Origin: Pantoea agglomerans
Lineage (GTDB): Bacteria; Pseudomonadota; Gammaproteobacteria; Enterobacterales; Enterobacteriaceae
Assembly (NCBI RefSeq): GCF_021397715.1
Contig: NZ_CP090207.1
Span: 3,534,001 to 3,598,000, forward strand
Reading direction: 5' to 3'
DNA: 64,000 nt
Part shown: positions 23,686 through 37,582 of the stretch, in pieces
Numbering within the stretch: position 1 is the stretch's first letter
Layout of the letters: each line of letters begins with the position of its first letter
Translations under genes and position numbers: made by a program
The notes under the pieces: generated by a model
Database searches by the model: none
What the model saw: the letters and a program-made list of their open reading frames with translations, nothing else
Told to the model about the DNA's origin: nothing

Positions 23686-24339
23686 ATGGAACCCTACAAT
23701 CCACCGCGTGAACCCTGGCTGCACATCCTCTATCAGGATGCGCACATCATGGTGGTGAACAAGCCCAGCGGCCTGCTCTCAGTACCGGGCCGGCTGGACG
23801 AACATAAAGATAGCGTGATGACGCGGATCCAGCGTGATTACCCGCAGGCAGAGTCGGTACACCGGCTGGATATGGCCACCAGCGGCGTGATTGTGGTGGC
23901 GCTGACCAAAGCGGCAGAGCGCGAGCTGAAACGGCAGTTTCGGGAGCGTGAGCCGGCTAAGCGCTATGTCGCCTGCGTCTGGGGCCATCCGGCAGAGGAG
24001 AAGGGGCTGATTGATCTGCCGCTGATTTGCGACTGGCCCAACCGACCGAAGCAGAAAGTCTGCTTTGAGACCGGCAAAGCCGCACAGACTGAATATCAGG
24101 TGCTGGAGTATCGCGCCGATAACAGCGCACGCGTGTCGCTGAAACCCATTACCGGCCGGTCACATCAGCTGCGGGTACACTTGCTGGCGCTGGGGCATCC
24201 GATTCTGGGCGATAACTTTTATGCGCATCCGGAGGCCAAAGCGATGGCACCCCGTCTGTTGCTGCATGCGGAGTCCCTGACCATTACCCATCCCGCTTTC
24301 GGTAACCTCATGACCTTCCGCCAGCCCGCCGACTTTTAA
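23686..24339 (+). CDS. rluA: Dual-specificity 23S rRNA / tRNA pseudouridine synthase RluA
   Basis: Makes pseudouridine at position 746 of 23S rRNA and 32 of several tRNAs. The conserved HRLDMATSG holds the catalytic aspartate D62; NKPSGLLSVPG and GRSHQLRVH also match. I chose the ATG at 23686 (MEPYNPPREPW, GGAAAG just upstream, 217 residues); an in-frame TTG four codons earlier is the alternative. It is about 10 bases from the rapA terminator. Confidence 0.95.
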   Translation: MEPYNPPREPWLHILYQDAHIMVVNKPSGLLSVPGRLDEHKDSVMTRIQRDYPQAESVHRLDMATSGVIVVALTKAAERELKRQFREREPAKRYVACVWGHPAEEKGLIDLPLICDWPNRPKQKVCFETGKAAQTEYQVLEYRADNSARVSLKPITGRSHQLRVHLLALGHPILGDNFYAHPEAKAMAPRLLLHAESLTITHPAFGNLMTFRQPADF

Positions 24340-24353
24340 TCACCGGCCGGGCA

Positions 24354-24383
24354 GCCCGTGACGTCGGGAAAGACGTCACGGCA
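24354..24383. terminator. Hairpin between convergent rluA and djlA
   Basis: CCGTGACGTC (24356-24365) pairs perfectly with GACGTCACGG (24372-24381) around GGGAAA. There is no strong T-run on either side, so it is a weak intrinsic terminator or an RNA-stabilising hairpin. Confidence 0.5.
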
Positions 24384-24392
24384 ACAGCGCGA

Positions 24393-25202
24393 TTATTTAA
24401 ACCCTTTCTCTTTGCGGATCAGGTCGTAAGCCGCCTGAATTTCCTGCGCTTTCTGCTTCGCCATCTCCATCATCTCTGGCGGCAGCCCTTTGGCCACCAG
24501 CTTATCGGGATGGTGCTCCGTCATCAGCTTGCGGTAGGCGCGTTTGATGGTGGTGGCATCATCGCTGCTCTTTACGCCCAGCACGCTACAGGCATCTTCC
24601 AGCGTCGGTCCGCGTTGCGCCTGCTGGAAGCCACCGGCTGAACGCTGACCGCCGCCGAATTGCTGCCCGCCTTCCATCATCCGCAGGAACTGATCGAACT
24701 GACCGCGCGATATTCCCAGCTCTTCCGCAATCACGTAGAGCACCTGACGCTCATTAGGATGCAGTGAACCGTCCGCGAAGGCGGCCTGAATCTGAATCTC
24801 AAGAAACATCCGAATCAGGTCAAAGCGTCCGAAACAAGCGCTGCGCAGTTCGCGTAGCTTGCTGCGTAATGGATAATCGGCCTGCTTGCCTTCGCGGAAC
24901 GCGCGCTGTGCCGCCGTACGCGATTCGCCGTGCAGTTGCATCCGCTCCATTAATAGCGAAGCAATCTGGATATCCGCTTCGGTGACGCGCCCTTTTGACT
25001 TGGTCAGATGGCCCATCACCTGAAAGGTGGTGCTGAAAAACAGCGTCTGTCGGGTTTGATTATTCGAGAAGTAAGCCTTGCCTTGTGCGCCGCGAACTTT
25101 GTCAATCATATGGCCAATGATCAAACCGATCACAATACCCCAAAAGCCTGCACCGGAAAGTAATCCCACCGCCAGACCCACAACTTTTCCCCAGTAGCGC
25201 AT
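24393..25202 (-). CDS. djlA: Membrane-anchored co-chaperone DjlA
   Basis: Type III membrane J-protein that stimulates DnaK and can induce the Rcs capsule pathway when overproduced. The N-terminus has one membrane segment (about residues 6-30, [20 protein letters not shown]) with glycine motifs, a TerB-like central region, a glycine/glutamine-rich linker near 185, and a C-terminal J domain (about 205-269) with the HPD triad in [13 protein letters not shown]. It is divergent from lptD. Length is 269 residues. Confidence 0.95.
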   Translation of the reverse strand: MRYWGKVVGLAVGLLSGAGFWGIVIGLIIGHMIDKVRGAQGKAYFSNNQTRQTLFFSTTFQVMGHLTKSKGRVTEADIQIASLLMERMQLHGESRTAAQRAFREGKQADYPLRSKLRELRSACFGRFDLIRMFLEIQIQAAFADGSLHPNERQVLYVIAEELGISRGQFDQFLRMMEGGQQFGGGQRSAGGFQQAQRGPTLEDACSVLGVKSSDDATTIKRAYRKLMTEHHPDKLVAKGLPPEMMEMAKQKAQEIQAAYDLIRKEKGFK

Positions 25203-25384
25203 AAACTCCTCAATTCGCCATGCTTGCGGCTGAAAATTGCATTATCATACCTGTCATTTATCTCAGCGCCTAACGGCAACGCGGACAGAAAAGGATTAAC
25301 GCTGGCACAACGCCGGGCAGTAAGTTAGTCTCTGACCCGATTGTCGGCATGATGCCAGTTTTCATGGAATTCTCGATACCGCGT

Positions 25385-27757
25385 ATGAAAAAACATATAC
25401 CTACCCTGCTGGCCACTCTGATCGGCTCAGCCATTAGCCAGCAAGCCTTTGCCGACGATTTGATGTCGCAGTGTATGTTAGGCGTGCCGAGTTATAACCG
25501 CCCGCTGGTAAGTGGCGACACTAACCAGCTGCCGGTGACCATTCACTCCGACGCCGCAAAGGGGAATTACCCCAATGATGCGGTTTTCACCGGCAATGTG
25601 AATATTGAACAGGGCAACAGCCGGATGCAGGCGGATGAAGTACAACTTCATCAGCGTCAGCAGGAGGGCCAGACCACGCCGGTTCGTACCGTCGATGCCC
25701 TCGGTAATGTGCACTACGACGACAATCAGGTCATCCTGAAAGGTCCGAAAGCCTGGTCAAACCTCAACAGCAAAGACACCAACGTCTGGAATGGCGACTA
25801 CCAGATGGTGGATCGTCAGGGGCGCGGCACCGCTGACCAGATGAAGCTGCGCGGCAATAACCGCTATACCATTCTGGAAAACGGCAGCTTCACCTCCTGT
25901 CTGCCAGGTTCCAACAGCTGGAGCGTGGTGGGCTCGGAAGTCATTCAGGACCGTGAAGAGGAAGTGGCGGAGATCTGGAACGCCCGCTTTAAGCTCGGCT
26001 CGGTACCGGTGTTCTACAGTCCCTATCTGCAGTTACCGATCGGCGATCGCCGCCGCTCCGGTTTCCTGATCCCAAATGCAAAATATGGCAGCAACAACGG
26101 CTTTGAATTTGTGCTGCCCTATTACTGGAACATCGCGCCGCAGGCCGATGCCACCATCACGCCGCACTACATGAGTAAGCGCGGCATGCAGTTTGAAAAC
26201 GAATTTCGTTATCTGACTGTGGCTGGTGCAGGTCTGGTGGAGTTCGACTATCTGGGCTCGGACAAACAGTACGATAACGACAAAGCGGTGCGCGGCATCG
26301 CCGAGGACGACAGTTCTGACCGCTGGTTATTCTACTGGCGTCACGCCGGTGTCTACGACAAGAACTGGCGTTTCAGCGCCGACTACACCAAGGTCAGCGA
26401 CCAGTACTACTTCAACGATCTCGACTCGAAGTACTACAGCTCGACCGACAACTACGCTACGCAGAAATTCAGTATCGGCTACGCTGACACCAACTGGGAT
26501 GCCACGCTCTCGACCAAAGACTTCCAGGTCTTTGGCGATACCAGCAGCAGCAATGTCTACCGTGCGATGCCGCAGCTGGACCTCAATTTCTATCAGAACG
26601 ATATCGGTCCGTTTGATGGCCGTATCTACGCCCAGGCGGTGAAGTTCACTAACGTCAGCGATCGCTATCCTGAAGCGACCCGTTTACACATTGAACCAAC
26701 CCTGAACCTGCCGCTCTCTAACGGCTGGGCCAGTCTGGATACCGAAGCGAAGCTGCTGGCGACCCACTATCAGCAAACGGATGTCGATTTCTACAACAAC
26801 AATTACGCCAACGTAAATGGTAAGAGCGGCACGCTCGATGAGTCCGTCAACCGTACCCTGCCGCAGTTTAAAGTAGATGGCCGGATGGTGTTTGACCGCG
26901 ACATGAGCTCGGCGGCAGGCTATACCCAGACGCTGGAACCGCGGGTGCAGTATCTCTATATCCCCTATCGCGACCAGAGCAATATCTATCCTTACGACTC
27001 GACCCAGCTGCAAACCGACTATACCGGTCTGTTCCGCGACCGTACCTATAGCGGCCTGGATCGCATCGCGTCGGCCAACGAAGTGGCGACCGGCGTCACC
27101 TCACGTATTTATGATAACGATCTGGTTGAACGTTTTAACGTTTCCGTGGGTCAAATCTACTCGTTTACCCCTTCACGCACTGGCGTTAATCAGACCAGTG
27201 AAGAAGATGATACCGGCAGCCTGATCTGGGCTGGCGATACATACTGGAAAGTAAGCGATCGTTGGGGCGTTCGGGGTGGGATTCAGTATGATACCAAACT
27301 CGATAACGTCTCCCAGGGAAATGCGGTGCTGGAATACCGTCGTGATGCCGATCGTATGGTGCAGCTGAGCTACCGCTACAGCAGCCCGGAATACGTGGCG
27401 ACCGCACTGAATGACAGTACGCTGGTGAATAACCCGATCTACAAAAACGGGATTTCTCAGGTCGGCACCACGGCCAGCTGGCCGATTGCGGATGCATGGT
27501 CTGTCGTAGGCGCTTACTACTACGATACCCGCAACACGCGTCCGGCATCGCAACTGGTTGGCCTGCAATACAGCTCATGCTGTTACGCCATTCGCCTGGG
27601 CTACGAGCGCAAAATTAACGGTTGGGAAAATGACGACAGTAAGTATGACAACCAAATCTCATTCAACATTGAGTTGCGTGGTCTGAGTTCCAACTATGGC
27701 TTAGGCACCAACCAAATGCTGCGTCAGGGCATCATTCCTTACCAGCGCGCTTTCTGA
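25385..27757 (+). CDS. lptD: LPS-assembly protein LptD
   Basis: Outer-membrane beta-barrel that, with LptE, inserts lipopolysaccharide into the outer leaflet. The ATG at 25385 gives the signal peptide [23 protein letters not shown]; a start 12 codons earlier would spoil it. An N-terminal jellyroll of the LptA/OstA type (about residues 50-200) precedes the barrel. Cysteines needed for the interdomain disulfides are present: CMLG near the mature N-terminus, CLPG, and the adjacent pair in [11 protein letters not shown]. At 790 residues it matches the family. Confidence 0.97.
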   Translation: MKKHIPTLLATLIGSAISQQAFADDLMSQCMLGVPSYNRPLVSGDTNQLPVTIHSDAAKGNYPNDAVFTGNVNIEQGNSRMQADEVQLHQRQQEGQTTPVRTVDALGNVHYDDNQVILKGPKAWSNLNSKDTNVWNGDYQMVDRQGRGTADQMKLRGNNRYTILENGSFTSCLPGSNSWSVVGSEVIQDREEEVAEIWNARFKLGSVPVFYSPYLQLPIGDRRRSGFLIPNAKYGSNNGFEFVLPYYWNIAPQADATITPHYMSKRGMQFENEFRYLTVAGAGLVEFDYLGSDKQYDNDKAVRGIAEDDSSDRWLFYWRHAGVYDKNWRFSADYTKVSDQYYFNDLDSKYYSSTDNYATQKFSIGYADTNWDATLSTKDFQVFGDTSSSNVYRAMPQLDLNFYQNDIGPFDGRIYAQAVKFTNVSDRYPEATRLHIEPTLNLPLSNGWASLDTEAKLLATHYQQTDVDFYNNNYANVNGKSGTLDESVNRTLPQFKVDGRMVFDRDMSSAAGYTQTLEPRVQYLYIPYRDQSNIYPYDSTQLQTDYTGLFRDRTYSGLDRIASANEVATGVTSRIYDNDLVERFNVSVGQIYSFTPSRTGVNQTSEEDDTGSLIWAGDTYWKVSDRWGVRGGIQYDTKLDNVSQGNAVLEYRRDADRMVQLSYRYSSPEYVATALNDSTLVNNPIYKNGISQVGTTASWPIADAWSVVGAYYYDTRNTRPASQLVGLQYSSCCYAIRLGYERKINGWENDDSKYDNQISFNIELRGLSSNYGLGTNQMLRQGIIPYQRAF

Positions 27758-27811
27758 TGTTGTGATGTTTGACAGGCAATCCCGCAGTGCGGAACCAACA
27801 ATGGATAAAGT

Positions 27812-29107
27812 ATGAAGAACTGGAGAATGCTGATTCTTGGTGTGGCGATCAGTGCCAACACCGCGTTCGCAGCACCACAAGTGGTTGATAAAGTTGCAGC
27901 CGTGGTCAATAACGGCGTGGTGCTTGAGAGCGACGTTGACGGAATGATGAGCACCGTCAAATCTCAGGCCCAGCAGGCAGGTCAGCAGTTGCCAGATGAC
28001 AAAACGTTGCGCCACCAGATTCTGGAACGTCAGATCATGGATAACATTATTCTGCAGATGGGCGAAAAAGCGGGCGTTGAGATCAGCGACCAGCAGCTGG
28101 ATCAGGCGATTCAGAACATCGCTGCGCAGAACCGCATGAGCCTCGATCAGCTGCGTAGCCGCCTGGCTTACGACGGCATGAACTACGGCACTTACCGTTC
28201 GCAGATCCGTAAAGAGATGTTGATTGCGGAAGTGCGTAATAACGAAGTGCGCCGTCGCGTCACCATTCTGCCGCAGGAAGTGGATACGCTTGCCACCCAG
28301 ATCGGCTCTCAGAACAGCCAGGGCACCGAGCTGAACGTCAGCCACATCCTGCTGCCGCTGCCAGAAAACCCGACCCAACAGCAGGTCGATGAGCAGGAAA
28401 CCCTGGCGAAACAGCTGGTGGGTGAACTGAAAAACGGCGCTGACTTCGGCAAAATGGCGGTCACCTACTCAGCTGACTCGCAGGCGCTGAAAGGCGGCAA
28501 CATGGGCTGGGGCAAAATTGAAGAGTTACCAACGCTGTTTGCACAGGCGCTGGCAACCGCGAAAAAAGGCGATATCGTCGGTCCGGTTCGTTCCGGTGTC
28601 GGTTTCCACATTCTGAAGGTGAACGATCTGCGCGGTGAGAGCAAAAATGTCTCGGTGACCGAAGTGCATTCGCGTCACATTCTGCTGAAGCCGTCGCCGA
28701 TTCTCACTGACGATCAGGCGCGTGCTCAGTTAGAGCAGATTGCCGCCGATATCCGCAGCGGAAAAACCACCTTCGCGGCCGCCGCTAAAAAGTTCTCTGA
28801 CGATCCCGGCTCGGCCAACCAGGGCGGCGATCTCGGCTGGACCTCACCGGAAGCCTTTGATCCGGCGTTCCGTGATGCGCTGCTGCGCCTGCAAAAAGGC
28901 CAGACCAGCCAGCCGGTTCACTCCTCTTTCGGCTGGCATTTAATTCAGCTGCTGGATACCCGTCAGGTGGATAAAACCGATGCGGCCCAGAAAGAGCGTG
29001 CTTACCGTATGCTGTTCAACCGCAAGTTTGCAGAAGAAGCACAGACCTGGATGCAGGAACAACGCGCCAGTGCCTACGTGAAGATTCTGGATGGCAATGC
29101 GCAGTAA
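27812..29107 (+). CDS. surA: Periplasmic chaperone / peptidyl-prolyl isomerase SurA
   Basis: Escorts unfolded outer-membrane proteins, including LptD, to the BAM complex. The 431-residue protein has the signal peptide [20 protein letters not shown], an N-terminal chaperone domain and two parvulin domains (about residues 170-275, [12 protein letters not shown], and 283-385, [12 protein letters not shown]). It lies 54 bases after lptD and overlaps pdxA by 17 bases, the same operon as in E. coli. Confidence 0.97.
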   Translation: MKNWRMLILGVAISANTAFAAPQVVDKVAAVVNNGVVLESDVDGMMSTVKSQAQQAGQQLPDDKTLRHQILERQIMDNIILQMGEKAGVEISDQQLDQAIQNIAAQNRMSLDQLRSRLAYDGMNYGTYRSQIRKEMLIAEVRNNEVRRRVTILPQEVDTLATQIGSQNSQGTELNVSHILLPLPENPTQQQVDEQETLAKQLVGELKNGADFGKMAVTYSADSQALKGGNMGWGKIEELPTLFAQALATAKKGDIVGPVRSGVGFHILKVNDLRGESKNVSVTEVHSRHILLKPSPILTDDQARAQLEQIAADIRSGKTTFAAAAKKFSDDPGSANQGGDLGWTSPEAFDPAFRDALLRLQKGQTSQPVHSSFGWHLIQLLDTRQVDKTDAAQKERAYRMLFNRKFAEEAQTWMQEQRASAYVKILDGNAQ

Positions 29108-30089
29108 TGCCCGTGTGGTGATCACGCCCGGCGAACCTGCCGGGATTGGTCCCGATTTGACGGTGCAACTGGCCCAGCAAAACTGGCCGGTTGAACTGGT
29201 GGTGTGCGCCTCACCGGCTTTATTGCAACAGCGTGCGGCGCAGCTCGGTCTGCCGCTGACGCTGCGGAATTACCAGCCTGGCGTGGCGGCACAGCCGCAG
29301 CAGGCGGGTACGCTGACCATCCTGCCGATTGAAACCGCACAGCCAGTATCGCCTGGTGAGCTTTGCGTGGCCAACAGCGACTATGTGTTGTCCACGCTGG
29401 CGCGCGCCTGTGACGGTTGTCTGAGCGGTGAATTTGCCGCTCTGATCACCGGCCCGGTACACAAAGGCGTGATCAACGATGCCGGTATCGCCTTCACCGG
29501 TCATACCGAGTTCTTTGCCGATCGCGCCGGTGGCCATCGGGTAGTGATGATGCTGGCGACAGAAGAGTTACGCGTTGCGCTGGCCACCACCCATCTGCCG
29601 CTGAAAGCGGTCTCCGACGCGGTCACGCGGGAGTGCCTGCACGAAGTCATTACCATTCTGCATCACGACCTGCAGCAGAAATTCGCCATCGCCGAGCCGC
29701 ACATTTACGTCTGCGGCCTTAACCCGCATGCGGGTGAAAGCGGCCACATGGGTCGCGAAGAGATCGACGTTATAATCCCGGCATTGAACGAACTGCGTCA
29801 GCAGGGCATTCAGCTCACCGGCCCGCTGCCGGCGGATACGCTGTTCCAGCCCAAATATCTGCAATATGCCGATGCGGTGCTGGCGATGTATCACGACCAG
29901 GGCCTGCCGGTGCTAAAATTTCAGGGGTTTGGCCGGGCGGTAAATATTACCCTTGGCCTGCCCTTTATCCGGACTTCAGTTGACCACGGTACCGCGCTTG
30001 AACTTGCCGGGCTGGGCCAGGCTGAACCGGGCAGCTTCATCACGGCGCTTAACCTCGCCATCACTATGATCAAGAGCAGTAATGAATAA
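29091..30089 (+). CDS. pdxA: 4-hydroxythreonine-4-phosphate dehydrogenase
   Basis: NAD-dependent step in de novo pyridoxal phosphate synthesis. The 332-residue protein has [32 protein letters not shown], and the metal-binding histidine segments [17 protein letters not shown] and [11 protein letters not shown]. Two in-frame ATGs at 29091 and 29097 are possible starts; I keep the first. It overlaps surA by 17 bases and rsmA by 8, indicating translational coupling. Confidence 0.96.
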   Translation: MAMRSNARVVITPGEPAGIGPDLTVQLAQQNWPVELVVCASPALLQQRAAQLGLPLTLRNYQPGVAAQPQQAGTLTILPIETAQPVSPGELCVANSDYVLSTLARACDGCLSGEFAALITGPVHKGVINDAGIAFTGHTEFFADRAGGHRVVMMLATEELRVALATTHLPLKAVSDAVTRECLHEVITILHHDLQQKFAIAEPHIYVCGLNPHAGESGHMGREEIDVIIPALNELRQQGIQLTGPLPADTLFQPKYLQYADAVLAMYHDQGLPVLKFQGFGRAVNITLGLPFIRTSVDHGTALELAGLGQAEPGSFITALNLAITMIKSSNE

Positions 30090-30903
30090 TCGCGTCCATC
30101 AGGGGCACTACGCCCGTAAACGTTTCGGGCAGAACTTCCTGAACGATCAGTACATTATCGACAGCATTGTCTCCGCTATCCATCCGCAGCGCGATGAAGC
30201 GCTGGTGGAGATCGGTCCTGGCCTGGGTGCCTTAACCGAGCCGGTGGGCGAACGCCTCGACAGCTTAACGGTGGTGGAACTGGACCGCGATCTCGCTGCG
30301 CGCCTGCAAACCCATCCGTTCCTCGGACCGAAGCTGACCATTTTCCAGCAGGATGCCATGACCTTCGACTTCGCCGCGCTGGCGCAGGAAAGAGGCCAGC
30401 CGCTGCGTGTGTTTGGTAACCTGCCGTACAATATTTCGACCCCGCTGATGTTTCACCTTTTCAGCTATACTGGTTCGATCAAAGACATGCACTTCATGCT
30501 GCAGAAAGAGGTGGTCAACCGTCTGGTGGCCGGTCCGGGCAGCAAAGCGTATGGCCGTCTGACGGTGATGGCGCAATATTACTGCCAGGTGATCCCGGTG
30601 CTGGAAGTGCCACCGCACTCCTTCACCCCGCCGCCGAAAGTGGACTCTGCCGTGGTACGTCTGGTGCCGTTTGCCGAGCCGCCGCATCCGGTCAGCGACG
30701 TGCGTATCCTGAGCCGCGTGACCACTGAAGCCTTTGGTCAGCGTCGTAAAACCCTGCGCAACAGCCTGAGCCATATGGTCGCGGCCGGAGCGCTGGAAGC
30801 GTTGTCGATTGATCCAACCCTGCGGGCCGAGAACGTCTCGGTTGCGCAATATTGTCAGCTGGCAAACTGGCTGGCGGACCATCAGGGAAAATCGCAGGAG
30901 TAA
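30082..30903 (+). CDS. rsmA: 16S rRNA dimethyladenosine transferase RsmA (KsgA)
   Basis: Dimethylates A1518 and A1519 in the 3' hairpin of 16S rRNA during 30S maturation. The SAM motif [12 protein letters not shown] begins at residue 42 and the catalytic NLPYNIS lies at residues 113-119. The 273 residues match E. coli KsgA. The start overlaps the end of pdxA by eight bases. Confidence 0.97.
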   Translation: MNNRVHQGHYARKRFGQNFLNDQYIIDSIVSAIHPQRDEALVEIGPGLGALTEPVGERLDSLTVVELDRDLAARLQTHPFLGPKLTIFQQDAMTFDFAALAQERGQPLRVFGNLPYNISTPLMFHLFSYTGSIKDMHFMLQKEVVNRLVAGPGSKAYGRLTVMAQYYCQVIPVLEVPPHSFTPPPKVDSAVVRLVPFAEPPHPVSDVRILSRVTTEAFGQRRKTLRNSLSHMVAAGALEALSIDPTLRAENVSVAQYCQLANWLADHQGKSQE

Positions 30904-30906
30904 GTG

Positions 30907-31284
30907 ATGAGTGAAACGGCCCGCGTCTCGGTTCATGTGCAAAGCCAGTACGTTGCTTCGCAATCCTCACCGGATGACGAACGTTACGTCTTCGCCTATA
31001 CCATTACCATTCGCAACCTCGGCCGTTCATCGGTGCAACTGCTGGGACGTTACTGGCTGATTACCAACGGTAACGGCCGGGAAACTGAAGTTCAGGGCGA
31101 AGGCGTGGTGGGTGAACAGCCGCACATCGCCGCCGGTAATGAATTTCAATACACCAGTGGTGCCGTGATTGAAACACCGATGGGCACCATGCAGGGACAC
31201 TACGTGATGGTCGACGAGCAGGGTGAAACCTTTCACGTTGAGATCCCGGTTTTCCGCCTCGCAATTCAGACTCACATTCATTGA
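30907..31284 (+). CDS. apaG: ApaG protein (DUF525)
   Basis: Small beta-sandwich protein of unknown biochemical role, conserved next to apaH and linked to Co2+ resistance and Mg2+ efflux. The 125 residues include [26 protein letters not shown] and [12 protein letters not shown]. The ATG at 30907 gives the E. coli length; a GTG directly before it (30904) adds one residue. It sits three bases after rsmA. Confidence 0.94.
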   Translation: MSETARVSVHVQSQYVASQSSPDDERYVFAYTITIRNLGRSSVQLLGRYWLITNGNGRETEVQGEGVVGEQPHIAAGNEFQYTSGAVIETPMGTMQGHYVMVDEQGETFHVEIPVFRLAIQTHIH

Positions 31285-31339
31285 TTTACACGCCTGTTGC
31301 CCGCGTCGTCGGGCAAATTTTCATACTGGATAAAAGTCT

Positions 31340-32197
31340 ATGAGCACATACCTGATTGGTGACGTTCACGGGTGCTACGACGAATTACGTGCGCTGCTGC
31401 AGCAGGTCGATTTCGATCCTCAGCAGGATACGCTGTGGCTGACCGGCGACCTGGTGGCACGCGGCCCCGGCTCGCTTGAAGTCCTGCGCTACGTTAAATC
31501 GCTGGGTGACGCGGTGCGGCTGGTTCTGGGTAATCACGATCTCCATCTGCTGGCTGTCTATGCCGGCATCAGCCGTAATAAGCCTAAAGATCGTCTGACA
31601 CCGCTACTGGAAGCAGACGACGCCGACGAGCTGATTAACTGGCTGCGTCGGCAGCCGCTGTTACAGGTCGATGAAGAGCACAAGCTGGTGATGGGTCATG
31701 CCGGTATTACGCCACAGTGGGATATCGAAACCGCGAAAAAGTGTGCGCGTGAAGTAGAGTCGGTGCTCGCCAGTGACAGCTATCCGCTGTTCCTGGATGC
31801 GATGTATGGCGACATGCCGAACAACTGGAGCGAAGAGCTCACCGGACTGGCCCGCCTGCGCTTCAGTACCAATGCCCTGACCCGCATGCGTTACTGCTTC
31901 CCGAATGGTCAGCTGGATATGATCTGTAAGGATGCGCCGGAGTCGGCGCTGCCGCCGTTAAAGCCCTGGTTCAACATTGAGGGACCGGTAGCACGCGACT
32001 ACACCATTGTGTTCGGTCACTGGGCTTCGCTGGAAGGCAAAGGCACGCCTGCAGGGATTATTGGTCTGGATACGGGCTGCTGCTGGGGCGGCACGCTGAC
32101 CCTGCTGCACTGGGAAAGTCAGCGCTACTATGTGCAGCCTTCCAATCGCCAGCAACCGCTGCCGGATGAAGTCATTACGCAACAATCCGCAGGTTGA
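31340..32197 (+). CDS. apaH: Symmetrical diadenosine tetraphosphatase ApaH
   Basis: Hydrolyses Ap4A to two ADP and removes Np4 caps from RNA in E. coli. A calcineurin-like metallophosphoesterase with the ordered metal motifs [10 protein letters not shown] (residues 7-16), [17 protein letters not shown], and the later GHAGI and FGHWAS. The 285-residue protein ends the lptD-surA-pdxA-rsmA-apaGH series. Confidence 0.97.
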   Translation: MSTYLIGDVHGCYDELRALLQQVDFDPQQDTLWLTGDLVARGPGSLEVLRYVKSLGDAVRLVLGNHDLHLLAVYAGISRNKPKDRLTPLLEADDADELINWLRRQPLLQVDEEHKLVMGHAGITPQWDIETAKKCAREVESVLASDSYPLFLDAMYGDMPNNWSEELTGLARLRFSTNALTRMRYCFPNGQLDMICKDAPESALPPLKPWFNIEGPVARDYTIVFGHWASLEGKGTPAGIIGLDTGCCWGGTLTLLHWESQRYYVQPSNRQQPLPDEVITQQSAG

Positions 32198-32204
32198 TCA
32201 GACA

Positions 32205-32240
32205 AACAAAAACGCCCTGAAAATTCAGGGCGTTTTTTAT
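32205..32240. terminator. Bidirectional terminator between apaH and folA
   Basis: AACGCCCTGA (32211-32220) pairs with TCAGGGCGTT (32225-32234) around AAAT. T-run TTTTTT follows on the plus strand and A-rich sequence precedes it, giving a T-rich tail on the minus strand as well. Confidence 0.92.
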
Positions 32241-32251
32241 TGCGCGCGGGC

Positions 32252-32734
32252 TTAACGGCGGCGATCGAGGATCTCAAAACAGTAGCTGTGTGAGTTCTGC
32301 GCATCCGCGTCATGAAACTCGCTGAAGGTCGATTGCCACTCATCGGGCTCATAGTCCGGGAACTGAGTGTCGCCTTCCACTTCCGCATCAATATGGGTCA
32401 GATAGAGACGGTCAGCGCGCGGCAGCATCTGCTCATAAATCCGGCCGCCACCAATCACCATCACCTCTTCCGCCTCACCTGCAGCCTCTAACGCCGCCTC
32501 CAGCGAGGTGACCCAGGTAACGCCTTCCGTGCTGCCCGGCTTGCTGCTGACCACGATGTTCAGACGGCCCGGCAACGGACGACCAATCGATTCAAAGGTC
32601 AGCCGCCCCATAATAACCGGCTTTTTCAGCGTGTTGCGCTTAAACCACGCCAAATCTGCAGGCAGGTCCCACGGCATGGCGTTCTCCATACCAATAATGC
32701 GATCTGCTGCTAATGCCGCGATAAGACTAATCAT
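32252..32734 (-). CDS. folA: Dihydrofolate reductase
   Basis: NADPH-dependent reduction of dihydrofolate; the trimethoprim target. [20 protein letters not shown] starts at the ATG at 32734, matching E. coli; a GTG three codons upstream is less likely. The catalytic aspartate is D27 ([12 protein letters not shown]), and [14 protein letters not shown] and [10 protein letters not shown] form the cofactor site. The 160 residues are chromosomal type with E. coli-like active-site residues, so no sign of an acquired resistant variant. Confidence 0.96.
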   Translation of the reverse strand: MISLIAALAADRIIGMENAMPWDLPADLAWFKRNTLKKPVIMGRLTFESIGRPLPGRLNIVVSSKPGSTEGVTWVTSLEAALEAAGEAEEVMVIGGGRIYEQMLPRADRLYLTHIDAEVEGDTQFPDYEPDEWQSTFSEFHDADAQNSHSYCFEILDRRR

Positions 32735-32937
32735 GTTAACCACTCACTGGAAAAAATTGGCGCCATCATACGTAAAGGCGAAACTTTCGTCGATAGCGGG
32801 AAAGGTCTATTTGCGTAAAGCTGTTTAGCCACCGCGTTTTCGCGCTGATGCAGAGTTTTTCACCGCACATTGGCAGCAGTTGACCACAGCTCGCCAGAGA
32901 TCCGGCTCAGGCTGGTACAAAAGGGAGAGGAAGAGAT

Positions 32938-32962
32938 AAAAACGGCTCCCGCAGGAGCCGCC
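32938..32962 (-). terminator. Terminator after the porin gene (copy 1 of a duplicated hairpin)
   Basis: CGGCTCC (32943-32949) pairs with GGAGCCG (32954-32960) around CGCA, followed on the minus strand by TTTTT. The 22 bases at 32939-32960 recur identically at 34311-34332 after carB. Confidence 0.88.
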
Positions 32963-32969
32963 AGGATAA

Positions 32970-34109
32970 TCAGAAGTCGTAGCGCAGACGCACCAGATTC
33001 ATATCACCGAGGTTATCAGTGCTGGAGGTAAAGACATGTTCGTAATCGACGCGGAAGCCGTAGTCGAGGAACAGCGTAACGCCCAGGCCGTTATCGATAC
33101 GCTGGTAATTACGACCGTTAGCGTACTCGATACGATCGCCCATGACATAAGGCTGCACCGCTTTCAGACCGTACTGCGCCACCGGAACTTTATAACCGGC
33201 AAAGTATTCAATGCCCCAGGCGTCGTCAGCAAAGTAATCGTGCACATCTTTGCGTTTGGTGGTCATGAAGTTCTGATACCAGCCACCGCCCGCCGAAAGG
33301 GTCCAGTTGCCTGGCGTCCAGCTCAGCGCAGTACCCAGAATGTTCTGGTCATAATCTTTGCTGTCGCCGTTATCCGGGTTACGCATCGCCGCATGGGTAT
33401 AGTTCCACGCCGTGCCCCAGGTCAGATCGTCAGTGATGTGATAATCCAGACCCAGCGAACCGCCGCCTTTACGTTTGTAGCGCAGGCCGTTGCCTGGCAG
33501 ATATTCGTTATCGTCAAACAGGTAGGAGGCATAGAGATCGACGTCGCCGAAGGTGTTTTTATACTTCAGCTGCTTACGCGAGCGGTAAGATCCGTCGTAG
33601 TCGCCATTGATGCCGTTGCCAGGTGCCTGGCCGATCATGTCGTAATCCCAGATATCGGTTTTGGCGCCCACTACGTCGTAATAGACACTGTTCTGCTGGC
33701 CAAAGGTCAGCTGACCCCAGGTTTTGCTTTTCAGACCGGTATAGAGCTGGCGACGGGTGGTGTTATTGGCACCATCCGCGTAGTGACGATCCCAGTCGAA
33801 TACCGCCGGCACGTTGACGCCCAGCTCGTAGTAGCTGATCCAGCTGACATCATCAAACAGGTAGTAGTCAGCACCGAAACGGAAACGGGTGCCGCCATCA
33901 AAGCCGTCACGCTTGTAGGATTTATCATTGACGCCGGTCTGGTGGTTGACCTGGGCACGAATACTGCCGCCCACGGCAAAGTTCAGACGGCTAAGCGGAT
34001 CGCCCGCCTGCGGGTCCTGTTTTAACAGGGTGATTTCCGCCTGGCTGGCGAAAGGGAGCATTGCCATTAGTGCAGCCACTGCACTCAGAGAAAAAGTACG
34101 CATTTTCAT
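32970..34109 (-). CDS. Outer-membrane porin of the general Gram-negative type
   Basis: A beta-barrel channel, substrate unknown. The 379-residue product has a signal peptide (MKMRTFSLSAVAALMAMLPF-ASQA), repeated amphipathic strands rich in Y, D and G, the porin-like constriction segment GQLTFGQQNSVYYDVVGA, and a C-terminal phenylalanine (RLRYDF) as needed for BAM assembly. It is not close by eye to OmpC, OmpF or PhoE. AGGA lies 10 bases before the first ATG; MRTFS two codons later is an alternative start. E. coli has the cai-fix-kef block here instead, so this is a lineage-specific gene. Confidence 0.8.
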   Translation of the reverse strand: MKMRTFSLSAVAALMAMLPFASQAEITLLKQDPQAGDPLSRLNFAVGGSIRAQVNHQTGVNDKSYKRDGFDGGTRFRFGADYYLFDDVSWISYYELGVNVPAVFDWDRHYADGANNTTRRQLYTGLKSKTWGQLTFGQQNSVYYDVVGAKTDIWDYDMIGQAPGNGINGDYDGSYRSRKQLKYKNTFGDVDLYASYLFDDNEYLPGNGLRYKRKGGGSLGLDYHITDDLTWGTAWNYTHAAMRNPDNGDSKDYDQNILGTALSWTPGNWTLSAGGGWYQNFMTTKRKDVHDYFADDAWGIEYFAGYKVPVAQYGLKAVQPYVMGDRIEYANGRNYQRIDNGLGVTLFLDYGFRVDYEHVFTSSTDNLGDMNLVRLRYDF

Positions 34110-34307
34110 TTTATTTTTGTCCTGAATCCGCTCTGGTAATAAGCGGCAGGCATAGTACTGATGAAAGATTTGTACAGGAAGCGTTTCAATTATAAAAACG
34201 TGCGAAACGACTTTATTCGCACCGAAAGCTAAAAAACTAAGCCAAATCAGTAACTTTAATTCAAATGCGTCTGCTTATCACGAGCATTTCAGTACCAATA
34301 AAAGCCA

Positions 34308-34335
34308 AAAAAAACGGCTCCCGCAGGAGCCGTTA
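34308..34335 (-). terminator. Terminator after carB (copy 2 of the duplicated hairpin)
   Basis: CGGCTCC (34315-34321) pairs with GGAGCCG (34326-34332) around CGCA, followed on the minus strand by TTTTTTTT. It begins about seven bases after the carB stop and is identical to the hairpin after the porin gene. Confidence 0.92.
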
Positions 34336-34341
34336 TCACCA

Positions 34342-37569
<3,228 letters not shown>

Positions 37570-37582
37570 GATTAGCTCCTGA

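Noticed and set aside
33036..34025. 329-codon plus-strand frame opposite the porin
   Set aside because: The minus frame has a signal peptide, beta-barrel pattern and terminal Phe; the plus frame is a valine-rich shadow with no ribosome binding site.
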